From Candidatus Scalindua sediminis (GTDB lineage: Bacteria; Planctomycetota; Brocadiia; Brocadiales; Scalinduaceae): 64,000 nt of DNA. Below are positions 1 to 10,071 of this stretch, one piece after another. How positions within the stretch are numbered: the stretch's first letter is position 1; the number at the start of each line of letters is the position of its first letter. The notes below the pieces were generated by a model, which worked only from the letters and a program-made list of their open reading frames with translations, searched no databases and was not told where the DNA came from. The DNA lies in contig VSDH01000007.1 in NCBI GenBank assembly GCA_008636105.1, positions 1 through 64,000 of the forward strand, given 5' to 3'. The translations under genes were made by a program, and so were the position numbers.

Positions 1-527
1 TATGCCACCTCGTTGGTAGCATCATCTATCATGGTTATGAGCCACCATTTATTCTCTACAAGAGGTAACCAGTAATGTAAAGAGGAGTCCATTTGGACAA
101 GCATACCTGCTTTGGGCATTCTGCGGCGTTGTCTGTACACTTTCTTTTTCTTCTTTGGAAGATGCTCATTGTGTTTTATTAGGATTTGCCTTATAGATTC
201 ATAACAGTATGGCATCTTGTGAAATTCGTGTAGTTTGTCCATAAAGTGCATGATATTGAAATCGTAGTATAATTCTTTACGTAGTTTGAGGATCTTTTCT
301 ACATCTTTATCATAGATTTTCTTGTTTGGCCGAGAGGCTGGGGATTTTCGTAATAAACCATGAAAACCTTCCTTTAAGAATCTTTTCTTTAGTCTTGATA
401 TGTGTACTGGGGTAAGACTGAGTATTTGTGCTGCTTGTGTGCCTTTTAGCTTCTTTTCTGTGACATCTTTTAGTACTTTGTATTTTTGTATGTCTTTCAT
501 GGTGACCAATAGTTTTTGTTGATCCAT
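1..527 (-). mobile_element. ISNCY-like transposase, 3' end beyond the window
   Basis: Reading the minus strand from an ATG at 525-527, preceded by an AAAGGAGG ribosome binding site, gives about 175 residues with no stop before the window edge. The first ~60 residues form a helix-turn-helix (TQAAQILSLTPVHISRLKKR). A linker follows, and then the start of a DDE integrase core with 'MPKAGMLVQMDSS', whose D should be the first catalytic aspartate, and 'LITMIDDATNEV'. This matches transposases of the ISNCY/IS1202 type that I know. The other catalytic residues and the left end of the element lie outside the window, so completeness cannot be judged. A different-frame ORF at 310-564 is only a shadow of this gene. 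Confidence 0.85.
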
Positions 528-580
528 TTGTGATAACCTCCTTTCTTGACGAAGAGGTTACCACAATATCGAATTTGGGT

Positions 581-637
581 GGATGTTATGGCTAACTCCA
601 GTCGGCCTACGGCCTCCTTCCGTTAGCCATAACATCC
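581..637. repeat. Perfect 16-bp inverted repeat next to the transposase
   Basis: The arms at 581-596 (GGATGTTATGGCTAAC) and 622-637 are exact reverse complements around a 25-base loop containing a smaller CGGCCTACGGCC palindrome. It sits 54 bp upstream of the transposase start, so it could be the IS end, a structured target site, or a transcription block. No second copy is visible in this window. Confidence 0.8.
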
Positions 638-897
638 AAAAATACTCAATTAGTACAAATATAAAAAATTAACATTTTAAAATAGTAATAACTGTTAACA
701 TTTCAAAATTGTAACATCACATATTAGTTTTTATTTGACAATATAGACCTTTCTTGATAAATTCTGGGACTCTTATGATTTTTTATTAATACTTAATAAT
801 TTAACAAGAATAAGAGTTTTTGTCTTCGTTTTATATATATTTTTGATACTGGAATGAAGGCTAATATTTTTTAATATGTTAGTCATCGAAAAATCAA
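638..897. other. AT-rich gap without a recognisable gene
   Basis: This stretch between the palindrome and the hemL remnant is very AT-rich, has stops in all frames, and shows no terminator or clear promoter. A near repeat, 'taacattttaaaat' then 'taacatttcaaaat', occurs around 670-710. I see nothing else. Confidence 0.5.
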
Positions 898-1090
898 ATG
901 AAGCACATTCAAGCAACCCTTGAAAGTATCTCTGGCGGTGTAAATAGCCCTGTAAGGGCCTTTGGAGCGGTAGGGGGTAATCCGCTTTTTATAGAATCAG
1001 GCAGCCTTTGTTTCTACCGCTCATAGTGAAGAGGATATAGATTCGACAATAGCGGCCAGTTGTGAAATTATGAAGACCTTAAAACAGTTA
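898..1090 (+). pseudogene. hemL: hemL remnant (both termini kept, middle deleted)
   Basis: From ATG 898 the frame reads 'SGGVNSPVRAFGAVGGNPL' followed by FIESG, the classic N-terminus of glutamate-1-semialdehyde 2,1-aminomutase. After about 35 codons the reading shifts by +1 and continues 'FVSTAHSEEDIDSTIAAS' and 'CEIMKTLKQL', which matches the extreme C-terminus of the same enzyme. The roughly 360 internal residues, including the PLP-binding lysine, are missing, so this is an internal deletion with frameshift and no function is expected. It lies directly upstream of atpH and downstream of the IS, suggesting local rearrangement. A working hemL must exist elsewhere if haem is made by the C5 route. 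Confidence 0.85.
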
Positions 1091-1142
1091 ATCGGAAAAT
1101 ATTTTATATTTGAATCTGAAATAATGTTGTGGAGGAACTGTC

Positions 1143-1694
1143 TTGATAGAAGAGAGTGTTGTAGTAGGTTATGCACAGGCGTTGTTTGAAGTAGCGGATG
1201 AAAAGGGAGTTGCCGGTGATGTGGAAAAAGATCTGGAAGGTATTAAAGAACTACTAAGAACAAACAAAAAATTCCGCGCTGTTCTATATCATCCGGCAAT
1301 TACAAAAACCGAAAAAAAAGACATAATTAACAAAACCATTGGTCCTCAATGTTCAAATAAGTGGGTTAGAAACCTTCTCTTTCTCTTGATAGAAAAGAGG
1401 AGAGAGAGGATACTGGATTCTCTACCGGATGTGTTCAAAGAAGTAGCAGGACGAATAAAGGGTGTAACACATGTTAAAGTTCAAACGGCATTTCCTTTAC
1501 CTGATTCCAGGCTTATCAAATTAAAAGAAAATCTTGAAAAACTGACGAAGAAAAAGGTGGAATTAGAAACTGAGATAAATAAGGATATAATCGGTGGAAT
1601 GATAATTAGAATAGGAAATAAAATAATTGATGGAAGCGTAATCAATAACTTAAAAAATCTAAAAAAGAATTTGTCAAAAACTGCCTTAGCTTAA
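1143..1694 (+). CDS. atpH: F1 ATP synthase delta subunit
   Basis: This 183-residue protein is the OSCP/delta stator subunit that links F1 to the peripheral stalk. The N-terminal helical domain 'VVGYAQALFEVADEKG' and the C-terminal 'DIIGGMIIRIGNKIIDGSV' are diagnostic. The start is TTG at 1143, with GGAGG at 1131-1135. It is the first gene of atpH-A-G-D-C. Unusually, no atpB, atpE or atpF precedes it; the hemL remnant does. The gap to atpA is only about 33 bp, so co-transcription is expected. Confidence 0.95.
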   Translation: MIEESVVVGYAQALFEVADEKGVAGDVEKDLEGIKELLRTNKKFRAVLYHPAITKTEKKDIINKTIGPQCSNKWVRNLLFLLIEKRRERILDSLPDVFKEVAGRIKGVTHVKVQTAFPLPDSRLIKLKENLEKLTKKKVELETEINKDIIGGMIIRIGNKIIDGSVINNLKNLKKNLSKTALA

Positions 1695-1727
1695 GGGCTT
1701 TTCATTTTTTATGGGGGTATATCAGGT

Positions 1728-3251
1728 ATGACTGTAAGACCAGATGAAGTTGCTTCAATAATAAAGAGAGAAATTGAAGGATATGAAGATAAATTAAAGA
1801 TGGAGAGTGTTGGTACAATACTTCAAGTAGGAGATGGTGTTGCGAGAGTATATGGATTGGATGACTGTATGTCAAACGAATTGATAGAATTTTCAGATGG
1901 AGTATATGGGATAGCACTTAATTTAGAGGAAGATAATGTTGGCTGTATCTTATTAGGATCAGATACGAATATAAAAGAGGGTGACACGGTAAAGACAACA
2001 GGAAAAATTGTAGAAGTTCCCGTTGGTGAGGCATTACTCGGAAGGGTAGTGAATGCACTAGGTCAACCACTGGATGGTAAAGGAGCAATTTTTACAGATA
2101 AATCTATGCCAGTAGAAGGAAGCGCTCCAAATGTTATTGAAAGACAACCTGTAAAGGAACCGTTACAGACTGGAATAAAAGCAATCGATTCTATGATACC
2201 AATAGGCCGTGGACAAAGGGAATTAATCATTGGTGACAGACAGACAGGTAAGACGGCATTATTAGTTGATACAATCATAAACCAGAGGGAAACCGGGGTT
2301 TATAGTATTTATGTAGCTATCGGTCAGAAACTTTCTACGGTGGCTGATGTAACTAAGACGCTTGAAGATTACGGGGCAATGAAAAATACAATAGTTGTTG
2401 TTGCCGCTGCAAGCGATCCTGCACCTATGCAATATCTTGCACCCTATGCAGGTTGTGCGATGGGAGAATATTTCAGAGATAATGGAATGCATGCTGTGAT
2501 AATGTACGACGACCTTTACAAACATGCCATTGCATATAGACAGGTATCTTTATTACTTAGACGACCTCCAGGCAGAGAGGCATTTCCGGGAGACATCTTT
2601 AATCTCCACTCCCGCTTGCTGGAGAGGGCAGCTAAATTAAGTGATGAACTGGGGGGTGGATCATTAACAGCACTTCCGGTAGTGGAAACTCAGGCAGGAG
2701 ATTATGCGGCTTATATTCCTACGAATGTTATATCTATTACGGACGGGCAAATTTATCTTGAGAGTGATTTGTTCAATTCAGGGGTTCGTCCTGCGATAAG
2801 TGTTGGACTGTCAGTATCAAGAGTAGGAGGTAATGCACAGATTCCGGCGATGAAGAAGGTTGCTGGAGCACTAAGACTCAATTTGGCTCAGCACAGAGAG
2901 TTGGCGGCATTTGCTCAATTTGGTTCTGAGTTAGATAAATCAACACAAGAACAGTTATCCAGAGGTGATAGATTAATAGAAATCTTAAAACAGCCTCAAT
3001 ATGAACCGGTACCTGTAGAAGATCAGGTTATAATGATATTCGTTGCCATAAATGGTTACCTGGATGATATACCAACTGAAAAAGTAAAAGACTTTGAGGG
3101 AAAATTCCTGCAATATATGAAAGATAAACATTCAGGAATAGTCCTTGAAATAAAAGAGAAGAAAAAAATCGATGTTGATACTTCTAACAGACTAAAAAAG
3201 GCAACTATGGAGTTTAAGGAAGAATATAAATTAGTTCCTTCCCACGCCTGA
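1728..3251 (+). CDS. atpA: F1 ATP synthase alpha subunit
   Basis: This 507-residue non-catalytic nucleotide-binding subunit of the F1 hexamer is of normal family length. The Walker A motif GDRQTGKT lies at residues 169-176 and the alpha signature '[14 protein letters not shown]' near residue 362. The N-terminal beta-barrel starts '[17 protein letters not shown]'. It follows atpH closely and precedes atpG. Its last codons run into a short GC-rich stretch (3242-3265, CCTG...CAGG) unlike the surrounding AT-rich DNA, which may be a small inserted repeat at the 3' end. Confidence 0.98.
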   Translation: MTVRPDEVASIIKREIEGYEDKLKMESVGTILQVGDGVARVYGLDDCMSNELIEFSDGVYGIALNLEEDNVGCILLGSDTNIKEGDTVKTTGKIVEVPVGEALLGRVVNALGQPLDGKGAIFTDKSMPVEGSAPNVIERQPVKEPLQTGIKAIDSMIPIGRGQRELIIGDRQTGKTALLVDTIINQRETGVYSIYVAIGQKLSTVADVTKTLEDYGAMKNTIVVVAAASDPAPMQYLAPYAGCAMGEYFRDNGMHAVIMYDDLYKHAIAYRQVSLLLRRPPGREAFPGDIFNLHSRLLERAAKLSDELGGGSLTALPVVETQAGDYAAYIPTNVISITDGQIYLESDLFNSGVRPAISVGLSVSRVGGNAQIPAMKKVAGALRLNLAQHRELAAFAQFGSELDKSTQEQLSRGDRLIEILKQPQYEPVPVEDQVIMIFVAINGYLDDIPTEKVKDFEGKFLQYMKDKHSGIVLEIKEKKKIDVDTSNRLKKATMEFKEEYKLVPSHA

Positions 3252-3292
3252 ACGAAGTCGGGCAGGCAGTCGCTGATTTATATTTAAGGATT

Positions 3293-4189
3293 ATGGAAAG
3301 TACCAGAGATATAAAAAGAAGAATCAAGAGCATAAAAAACATTCAACAGATTACACGTGCAATGGAGATGGTTGCTGCTAATAGACTGAAAAAAGCTGAA
3401 GCTAGAGTATTGTCTGCACGGCCATATACTCAAAATATTAACAACATTCTATACCGTTTAATGGGATCCACTCCAGAAAAGGCCCATTTTTTTAATCCGA
3501 AAAAAGAAGTTAGTAAAATTTTGATTTTACTGATAACCTCCGATAAGGGTCTATGTGGAGCTTATAATACAAATATTATACAGCATACACTTGAGTTTAT
3601 CAGGGAAAATTCACAAAAAGAAATAAAACTCCATTTGTTAGGAAGAAAAGGGTTTGTACGCTTCCAGAATAAACCATACGAGATTGAGAAGTATTATAAA
3701 GAAACTGTGGAACAATTGAGCCTTTCGTCATTACAAATTGGTGATAATAAGATAACGGAAATAGCCGGCAAATTAATAAAAGACTTTGAAGAAAATGTTT
3801 TCGATGAAATATATTTATTCTTTACTAAATTCAAAACTGTAATGAAATCTATACCTTCTAAATTAAGACTATTACCGATAGCAAGTGGTGATAGTACTTC
3901 CGAAAAACCTGAAGAAGGAAAACTTTTAGGATATTACATTTTAGAACCCTCATCTGAGGCGATATTTTCAAATCTTCTACCCAAGTATATAGAAGCTCAA
4001 TTGCGTCAGGCAATATTTGAATCGTTAACGGCAGAATTTGCAGCACGAAGGGTAGCCATGATTGCTGCATCAGAAAATGCTGAAGAAGTTATAGATGATC
4101 TTACTCGTTCGTTTAATAGGGCAAGACAGGAGGCTATTACCAAGGAATTACTTGAGGTTGTTTCTGGTTCTGAGGCGTTAGCAAAATGA
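3293..4189 (+). CDS. atpG: F1 ATP synthase gamma subunit
   Basis: This 298-residue rotor shaft subunit has the coiled-coil N-terminus 'RRIKSIKNIQQITRAMEMVA' and the conserved C-terminal helix containing 'AEFAARRVAMIAASENA', which pass through the alpha3beta3 ring. The central Rossmann-like part includes 'SDKGLCGAYN', a family hallmark. Position between atpA and atpD and length are normal. Confidence 0.97.
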   Translation: MESTRDIKRRIKSIKNIQQITRAMEMVAANRLKKAEARVLSARPYTQNINNILYRLMGSTPEKAHFFNPKKEVSKILILLITSDKGLCGAYNTNIIQHTLEFIRENSQKEIKLHLLGRKGFVRFQNKPYEIEKYYKETVEQLSLSSLQIGDNKITEIAGKLIKDFEENVFDEIYLFFTKFKTVMKSIPSKLRLLPIASGDSTSEKPEEGKLLGYYILEPSSEAIFSNLLPKYIEAQLRQAIFESLTAEFAARRVAMIAASENAEEVIDDLTRSFNRARQEAITKELLEVVSGSEALAK

Positions 4190-4296
4190 GCTTTTTAGGT
4201 TATTTTATTGCAATCTTTGTTACAATTAATTGAAATATTAGATTAAAGTTTTAACTAACTGAAATCTTACATAAAGTACAATTTTAGAATGATTGA

Positions 4297-5718
<1,422 letters not shown>

Positions 5719-5782
5719 TAAATAGAAAATTGAAAAGAGACGTAAAAATCGTAACATTCTATCCTGGGATTAATGTAAATTT

Positions 5783-6049
5783 ATGGCAGATAAAACATTT
5801 AATTTAAACGTAATCACTCCGGAAAAGGTAGTCTATAGCAAAGAAGTAGCGGCTATAATTGTTCATGGTACCGATGGATATTTAGGTATCCTACCTCAAC
5901 ATGCCCCCCTTATCACCTCTCTTGAACCAGGCCCATTGGATATTACTGAATCCGATGAGGAAAAAGTTACTTTTTCTCTGGGCGGAGGTTTTATGGAGGT
6001 AAGAGAAAATAAAGTTGTAATTCTAACTGATACTGTTGAGAAGTCGTAA
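5783..6049 (+). CDS. atpC: F1 ATP synthase epsilon subunit, beta-barrel domain only
   Basis: This 88-residue protein matches only the N-terminal ten-stranded beta-sandwich of epsilon ('VITPEKVVYSKEVAAIIVHG', 'GYLGILPQHAPLIT', 'VILTDTVE'). The C-terminal helical hairpin (about 45 residues), which in many bacteria inhibits ATP hydrolysis, is absent; the frame stops right after the barrel. Short epsilons of this kind are known, for example in green sulfur bacteria as I recall. Downstream frames before rfbB do not give a convincing helical domain, so I read it as naturally short rather than frameshifted. Confidence 0.9.
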   Translation: MADKTFNLNVITPEKVVYSKEVAAIIVHGTDGYLGILPQHAPLITSLEPGPLDITESDEEKVTFSLGGGFMEVRENKVVILTDTVEKS

Positions 6050-6134
6050 GCTATCAGATAGCAAGGCGAAGAGCACTAAAAAGAAACAACAAAACATCTC
6101 ATATACTGGTAAAGAAGAAAATTAAGAATTTAAA

Positions 6135-7169
6135 ATGACAATATTAGTTACTGGCGGCGCTGGTTTTATTGGAAGTCACTTTGCAAGGTTAAAGGTAAAG
6201 CAACAAAAAAGAGTAGTTGTACTTGATAAATTAACCTATGCAGGTAACCTTGAGAATCTGGATGAGATAACAAAAGATTCCAGTAAATCTCAGTACTTTA
6301 AGTTTTGTAAGGGAGATATTTGCGATAGGCCCCTTGTTGAAAAAATAGTAAAAGAGGAGAAGGTTAACGTAATAGTAAATTTTGCCGCAGATTCACATGT
6401 TGATAGAAGCATAATGAATGCAGATTCATTTATTGATACCGATATCAAGGGGACATATATATTACTCGAAGCGGCAAAGGAAAACAATATTGAGAAATTT
6501 ATACAGATATCAACAGATGAAGTATACGGAAGTATAGAGAGTGGTTCGTTTAAGGAAAGTGATGTTTTACATCCGAGGAATCCGTATTCTGCCAGCAAGG
6601 CAGGTGCAGAGTTATTGACAAATGCTTATTGGGTTACGCATAAGGTTCCCGTCATAATAACCAGATCATGTAATAATTACGGCCCCAACCAGTACCCTGA
6701 AAAACTGATGTCCCTCTTTGTTACGAACGCTATAGAGGATAAGGCGCTTCCTGTTTATGGTGATGGAAAACAGATTCGTGACTGGTTACATGTTGAAGAC
6801 AATTGTGCTGCTGTAGATTTTTTACTGGAAAATGGCAAGCAGGGAGAAGTTTACAATATCAGCGCAGGTAACGAATGCACAAATATCGAAATAACCAATA
6901 TCATCCTTGATGAACTCAAAAAACCGAAGTCACTAATCAAAAATGTTGAAGACAGAGTGGGGCATGACAGGAGATATTCTATAGATTGCAGCAAGCTTCG
7001 TTCACTGGGATGGAAACCAGGGATAAACCACGAAGATGGTATAAGAAGTACTATAAAATGGTATGTCGAGAATCAGGATTGGTGGAGTAAGATTAAAACA
7101 GGTGAATTCCTGAAATATTACGAAGAACAATACGACAACAGAACAACAAATTTATCGTCCTTCGCATAG
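6135..7169 (+). CDS. rfbB: dTDP-glucose 4,6-dehydratase
   Basis: This 344-residue extended short-chain dehydrogenase would convert dTDP-glucose to dTDP-4-keto-6-deoxyglucose for deoxysugar synthesis. The NAD-binding TGGAGFIGS motif is at residues 5-13, the catalytic 'STDEVYGS' near 126 and the YxxxK of 'YSASKAG' near 152. 'NNYGPNQYPEKLMSL' and 'GDGKQIRDWLHVEDN' are RfbB signatures. The other rhamnose genes are not adjacent. Its stop codon falls inside the recombination-site-like repeat at 7164-7193, making it the left border of the accessory island. Confidence 0.93.
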   Translation: MTILVTGGAGFIGSHFARLKVKQQKRVVVLDKLTYAGNLENLDEITKDSSKSQYFKFCKGDICDRPLVEKIVKEEKVNVIVNFAADSHVDRSIMNADSFIDTDIKGTYILLEAAKENNIEKFIQISTDEVYGSIESGSFKESDVLHPRNPYSASKAGAELLTNAYWVTHKVPVIITRSCNNYGPNQYPEKLMSLFVTNAIEDKALPVYGDGKQIRDWLHVEDNCAAVDFLLENGKQGEVYNISAGNECTNIEITNIILDELKKPKSLIKNVEDRVGHDRRYSIDCSKLRSLGWKPGINHEDGIRSTIKWYVENQDWWSKIKTGEFLKYYEEQYDNRTTNLSSFA

Positions 7170-7193
7170 ACGCAGTCTATTTAACTGTTAGGC
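7164..7193 (+). repeat. Cassette-entry (attI-like) site 0
   Basis: The sequence reads GCATAGACGCAGTCTATTTA then ACTGTTAGGC. It shares about 26 of 30 bases with 9130-9159 and the core (GTCTATTTA...GTTAGG) with 11291-11320. All three end in a GTTRRRY-type core, the integron crossover motif, immediately before an accessory gene unit. Confidence 0.65.
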
Positions 7194-7213
7194 ACTTCTA
7201 AATGGATGTATAG

Positions 7214-7657
7214 ATGACATCTAATAAAATGCTGGGGAGTACAAGTGTACTGTTGGTTCTTGTGTTAATGATTGTTACTTTTGGCATATATTATCCAATA
7301 TGGTTTTTACGCAGAAAGAACATACTAAATAGGCTTTCCACAACGACAAAGTTGTATTCACAAATGGCGGTAGTGCTTCTCATACTCTTAGTCCTTACTA
7401 TTCCTGGTCAATTCCGTGAGGTGTTTTCATTTGATGAAACAATTCTGGGTATTCTTATGCTCATTACAGCAGCATTATTTTTTGTCAGTGCTATACTTGG
7501 ATGGATTCTTGCGTTTAGAGTTCGACGTATGCTGGATGAACATTATAACAGGGATTTGAGAATGGAAATCCCATTTTCAGGTTTAACGACATTTTTTCTT
7601 ACAATTTACTATTTGCAATACAAGATGAATCGGTTAACGATTTCTAGTGAACAGTAG
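7214..7657 (+). CDS. DUF4234-type membrane protein
   Basis: This 147-residue protein has three likely membrane helices (about residues 10-30, 47-65 and 75-100) and the DUF4234 signature 'TFGIYYPIWFLRRKNILNRL'. Its function is unknown. It is the first gene after the rfbB recombination-like site. Its unit would begin at the GTT of 7187 and end at a shrunken attC-like site 7712-7732. A TGGGTT/AACCCA hairpin lies in its downstream region near 7679-7700. Confidence 0.8.
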   Translation: MTSNKMLGSTSVLLVLVLMIVTFGIYYPIWFLRRKNILNRLSTTTKLYSQMAVVLLILLVLTIPGQFREVFSFDETILGILMLITAALFFVSAILGWILAFRVRRMLDEHYNRDLRMEIPFSGLTTFFLTIYYLQYKMNRLTISSEQ

Positions 7658-7711
7658 AAAAAGTGGCAGTTCGTAGGTTGGGTTAAGGAACGAAACCCAT
7701 TGAACGCTTTT

Positions 7712-7732
7712 GCCTAACCAGTCGTTATATTC
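7712..7732 (+). repeat. Collapsed attC-like site
   Basis: GCCTAAC (7712-7718) complements the GTTAGGC that opens the DUF4234 unit. Five bases later GTTATATTC (7724-7732) opens the next unit and perfectly complements GAATATAAC at 8859-8867. The central stem normally found in an attC is missing here. Confidence 0.5.
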
Positions 7733-7764
7733 TAAATCAGTCATCAACAAGAAGTAAGGGAAAG

Positions 7765-8829
7765 ATGAATATGCAAAAGTATGATGGTTTAAAGTTCAAA
7801 CCATTATTTCATTCAGAAATATCAAGCAGTTTTCTTGTTTGTGAAATTTTCAATAACCACAAAGAGATTGCAAAATCCTTTTTGAATCATTTTCTCAACT
7901 TAAATATCAGGCATGTTAATATTTCAATAGTTAGAGAGCGGAATTATAAAGGGAAAGGAAGTATCGATCTGTTTTTAACTTTTGAGAATAATGGAATAGA
8001 AACTCATGTATTAATTGAAGTTAAAGTTCACGATTATTTGAGTGCAACTAAAGGACAAATTCGGACATATTATGAAGCTGCGTTGGGAGAATTGATCGAG
8101 GGGGATGTGTATTTTATTTACTTGACTCAGTTCAACAATAATAACCGTCCAAATTCATCAAATATAGCTTTACCACCGACAATACAAGAATTTGAAGATA
8201 GTCAAAATGATTTGGGAGAAAATAAATTAACTCATGTTAACTGGAAAGAATTTCATGATTTCATAAGACAGTTTAATGATACTTTTTCAATTGAAGAGAA
8301 ATTAATGATTTCTCTTCAAGAAAAGTGGATAACGGTACAATCAATCAAGGATATTGAAGACAATATGATTATTGTTGGAGAAAGAGATATTTTAGATTAT
8401 TTCGATGACATCTCCATCGGTTTGGAGGAGGCTCTTCCTTTTGGAAAAAAGCAATCTAAAAACAAACGATTAAATTACGTCATTCAGCTTGTGAGGTGTT
8501 CCAGAGAAGAACTTGACAAGGTTTTTCAAGTAATAAAAAATTATTCAGAATCTAACAAAATCAATAGAACTTTAGTAAAAATCACAGAAGATTTGACATT
8601 ATGTGCAGTAAAAGATTTTTTAAGCGATTTGGCACAAGATGAGAATAATTGGGTGTTGCTAAATTTTTATGCTTCACTTTTTGATTTAATAAATAAAACT
8701 AACTACCTGATGTTGTATGGAACAGGCACTAAAGGATTTTCAATCAAGGTCAATGTTTCTGAAAAAGGAAATATTAGTTTATGTACATTATGGAGAAACA
8801 AAACAGTGGAGTTTAGTTTAAAAAGGTAA
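7765..8829 (+). CDS. PD-(D/E)XK nuclease superfamily protein
   Basis: This 354-residue protein has a nuclease-like core with D68 ('GSIDLFLTF') and E85-V86-K87 ('HVLIEVKV'), the D...ExK arrangement of restriction-like nucleases. 'GQIRTYYEAAL' follows the active site, as in several PD-(D/E)XK families linked to defence. The C-terminal ~170 residues match nothing I recognise. The gene lies alone between two recombination-like sites, with very low GC. A role in phage defence is plausible from fold and context only. Confidence 0.65.
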   Translation: MNMQKYDGLKFKPLFHSEISSSFLVCEIFNNHKEIAKSFLNHFLNLNIRHVNISIVRERNYKGKGSIDLFLTFENNGIETHVLIEVKVHDYLSATKGQIRTYYEAALGELIEGDVYFIYLTQFNNNNRPNSSNIALPPTIQEFEDSQNDLGENKLTHVNWKEFHDFIRQFNDTFSIEEKLMISLQEKWITVQSIKDIEDNMIIVGERDILDYFDDISIGLEEALPFGKKQSKNKRLNYVIQLVRCSREELDKVFQVIKNYSESNKINRTLVKITEDLTLCAVKDFLSDLAQDENNWVLLNFYASLFDLINKTNYLMLYGTGTKGFSIKVNVSEKGNISLCTLWRNKTVEFSLKR

Positions 8830-8858
8830 TTCCATTAATAATAACAAATCGTAGAGCG

Positions 8859-8945
8859 GAATATAACAAGTCGTTTGATAACGAACTTTGGGACGCCGTT
8901 CGTACCTCACTCTGCCCCAAAGTCATCTCGACTCTGCGTTCTAGG
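8859..8945 (+). repeat. attC-like site after the nuclease gene
   Basis: R'' box GAATATAAC is at 8859-8867 and R' box GTT at 8938-8940. Nested arms pair: AGTCG with CGACT (8929-8933), and ACTTTGGG (8885-8892) with CCCAAAGT (8916-8923). R'' perfectly complements GTTATATTC at 7724, the start of the same unit, as expected for an integron cassette whose attC was split by integration at G^TT. Confidence 0.75.
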
Positions 8946-9129
8946 CCATTTGTGCTTGTATGTGGCGAAATATACAATTACTTACATCCCTCTAATCTCT
9001 CCTCGGCCTCTGATCTTCTCAAATAAAGAGGCGCCAGTAAATTAATTTCACAACGCTCGCCCTTGACTAAGTCAAGCTTTTTCCTAAGTTTTTTATAAAT
9101 TTCACTTGAAAAATTACCTTAAAGTAATA
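8937..9129 (-). repeat. tsaB 3'-end duplicate, copy 1
   Basis: Positions 8937-9063 are nearly identical to 12321-12447, the true tsaB terminus with its flank. Read on the minus strand they encode the same tail (CEINLLAPLYLRRSEAEERL and EGCK, then stop). The next ~65 bp, shared with copy 2 but not with tsaB, continue an open minus-strand frame ('SSEIYKKLRKKLDLVKGER'). No start or full gene is present, so this is a fragment. Confidence 0.9.
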
Positions 9130-9159
9130 GCATAGTCGCAGTCTGTTTGACTGTTAGGA
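9130..9159 (+). repeat. Cassette-entry (attI-like) site 1
   Basis: This is a near copy of the site behind rfbB (GCATAGTCGCAGTCTGTTTG, then ACTGTTAGGA). It lies directly before the NotI-like restriction gene and ends in the GTTAGG core. Confidence 0.65.
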
Positions 9160-9188
9160 TTGAAGATGAACAGAAAGGTCAAAAACGA

Positions 9189-10070
9189 ATGACGAAACAC
9201 ATACAACCACTCGCCGAGGTCTTTGGGCATCTCGTTGATGAACAATCACCTAAAGCTATCAGGTACCGATCTGGCCGCCTCTGTCCATTCAATAACAAGG
9301 TTCCCAATTGCACCAAAGACAAAGCAAAGAATCCCCTTGGCGTATGCAGTATATTTCATGATGGCATTCCAGCGATTACATGTCCTATCAGGTTTAGGGA
9401 GGATTGGCTTATTACTGATGATGCATCATCTTTTTTCTTTGGTGATGCCATTGCATGGAGTTCACTCACTGAAGTCCGTCTGAATGACGGTAACGGAAAG
9501 TCGGCTGGTAACATTGACGTTGTACTTGTTGCATACGACGACAATGGAAAAATCTTCGACTTCGGCGCTCTCGAAATACAAGCGGTTTACATCTCCGGAA
9601 ATGTTCGCGACCCATTTGAGTACTACATGAAGAACCTAAAGACTAACGCACAAATGGACTGGTCAACTCAGCCTAATTATCCACGACCAGATTACCTGTC
9701 TTCTTCTCGAAAACGCTTAGCGCCTCAGCTTCTATATAAGGGTGGTATTCTTCATTCCTGGCGAAAGAAGATAGCCGTCGCGCTAAACAAGAGTTTCTTT
9801 GAAACTCTTCCGCCTTTAAAAACAGTTAGTAAGTCTAAAGCTGATATTTCTTGGCTCATATACGATCTCCAGTTGGTCAAAGAAGAAGGGCAGGAAAGAT
9901 TCGTACTAACAAAAACTGATGAAGTTTTTACTGAATTTGAGCCCGCCCTTATATCTATCACGACTTCTTCTCCAGGAAATATAGACGATTTTATTAAGTT
10001 GCTTCAAGGGAAGCTCGATGAGCAGCTTGAAACACCACCAAATAACAAAATAATTGAAAATCCATTCTGA
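9189..10070 (+). CDS. NotI-family restriction endonuclease
   Basis: This ~293-residue protein (ATG 9189; a TTG at 9147 would add 14 residues) matches R.NotI in its key parts. Four cysteines, C32, C41, C53 and C65 ('CPFNNKVPNC', 'GVCSIF', 'ITCPIRF'), correspond to the cysteine-rich iron-binding region. D110 and E129-I130-Q131 ('GNIDVVL', 'GALEIQAVY') give the PD...ExQ active site that NotI uses instead of ExK. Its partner methylase starts one base after its stop. It is probably a rare-cutter-like type II enzyme; the target is not predictable from sequence. Base composition is visibly richer in GC than the nuclease gene before it. Confidence 0.88.
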   Translation: MTKHIQPLAEVFGHLVDEQSPKAIRYRSGRLCPFNNKVPNCTKDKAKNPLGVCSIFHDGIPAITCPIRFREDWLITDDASSFFFGDAIAWSSLTEVRLNDGNGKSAGNIDVVLVAYDDNGKIFDFGALEIQAVYISGNVRDPFEYYMKNLKTNAQMDWSTQPNYPRPDYLSSSRKRLAPQLLYKGGILHSWRKKIAVALNKSFFETLPPLKTVSKSKADISWLIYDLQLVKEEGQERFVLTKTDEVFTEFEPALISITTSSPGNIDDFIKLLQGKLDEQLETPPNNKIIENPF

Positions 10071-10071
10071 A

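Noticed and set aside
310-564. 84-residue minus-strand ORF beside the IS
   Set aside because: It is out of frame with the transposase, which reads from 527 with a strong ribosome site and clear DDE-type motifs.
6050-6134. Frameshifted C-terminal helical domain of AtpC
   Set aside because: All three frames were read; a basic stretch appears, but no pattern matching the epsilon hairpin.
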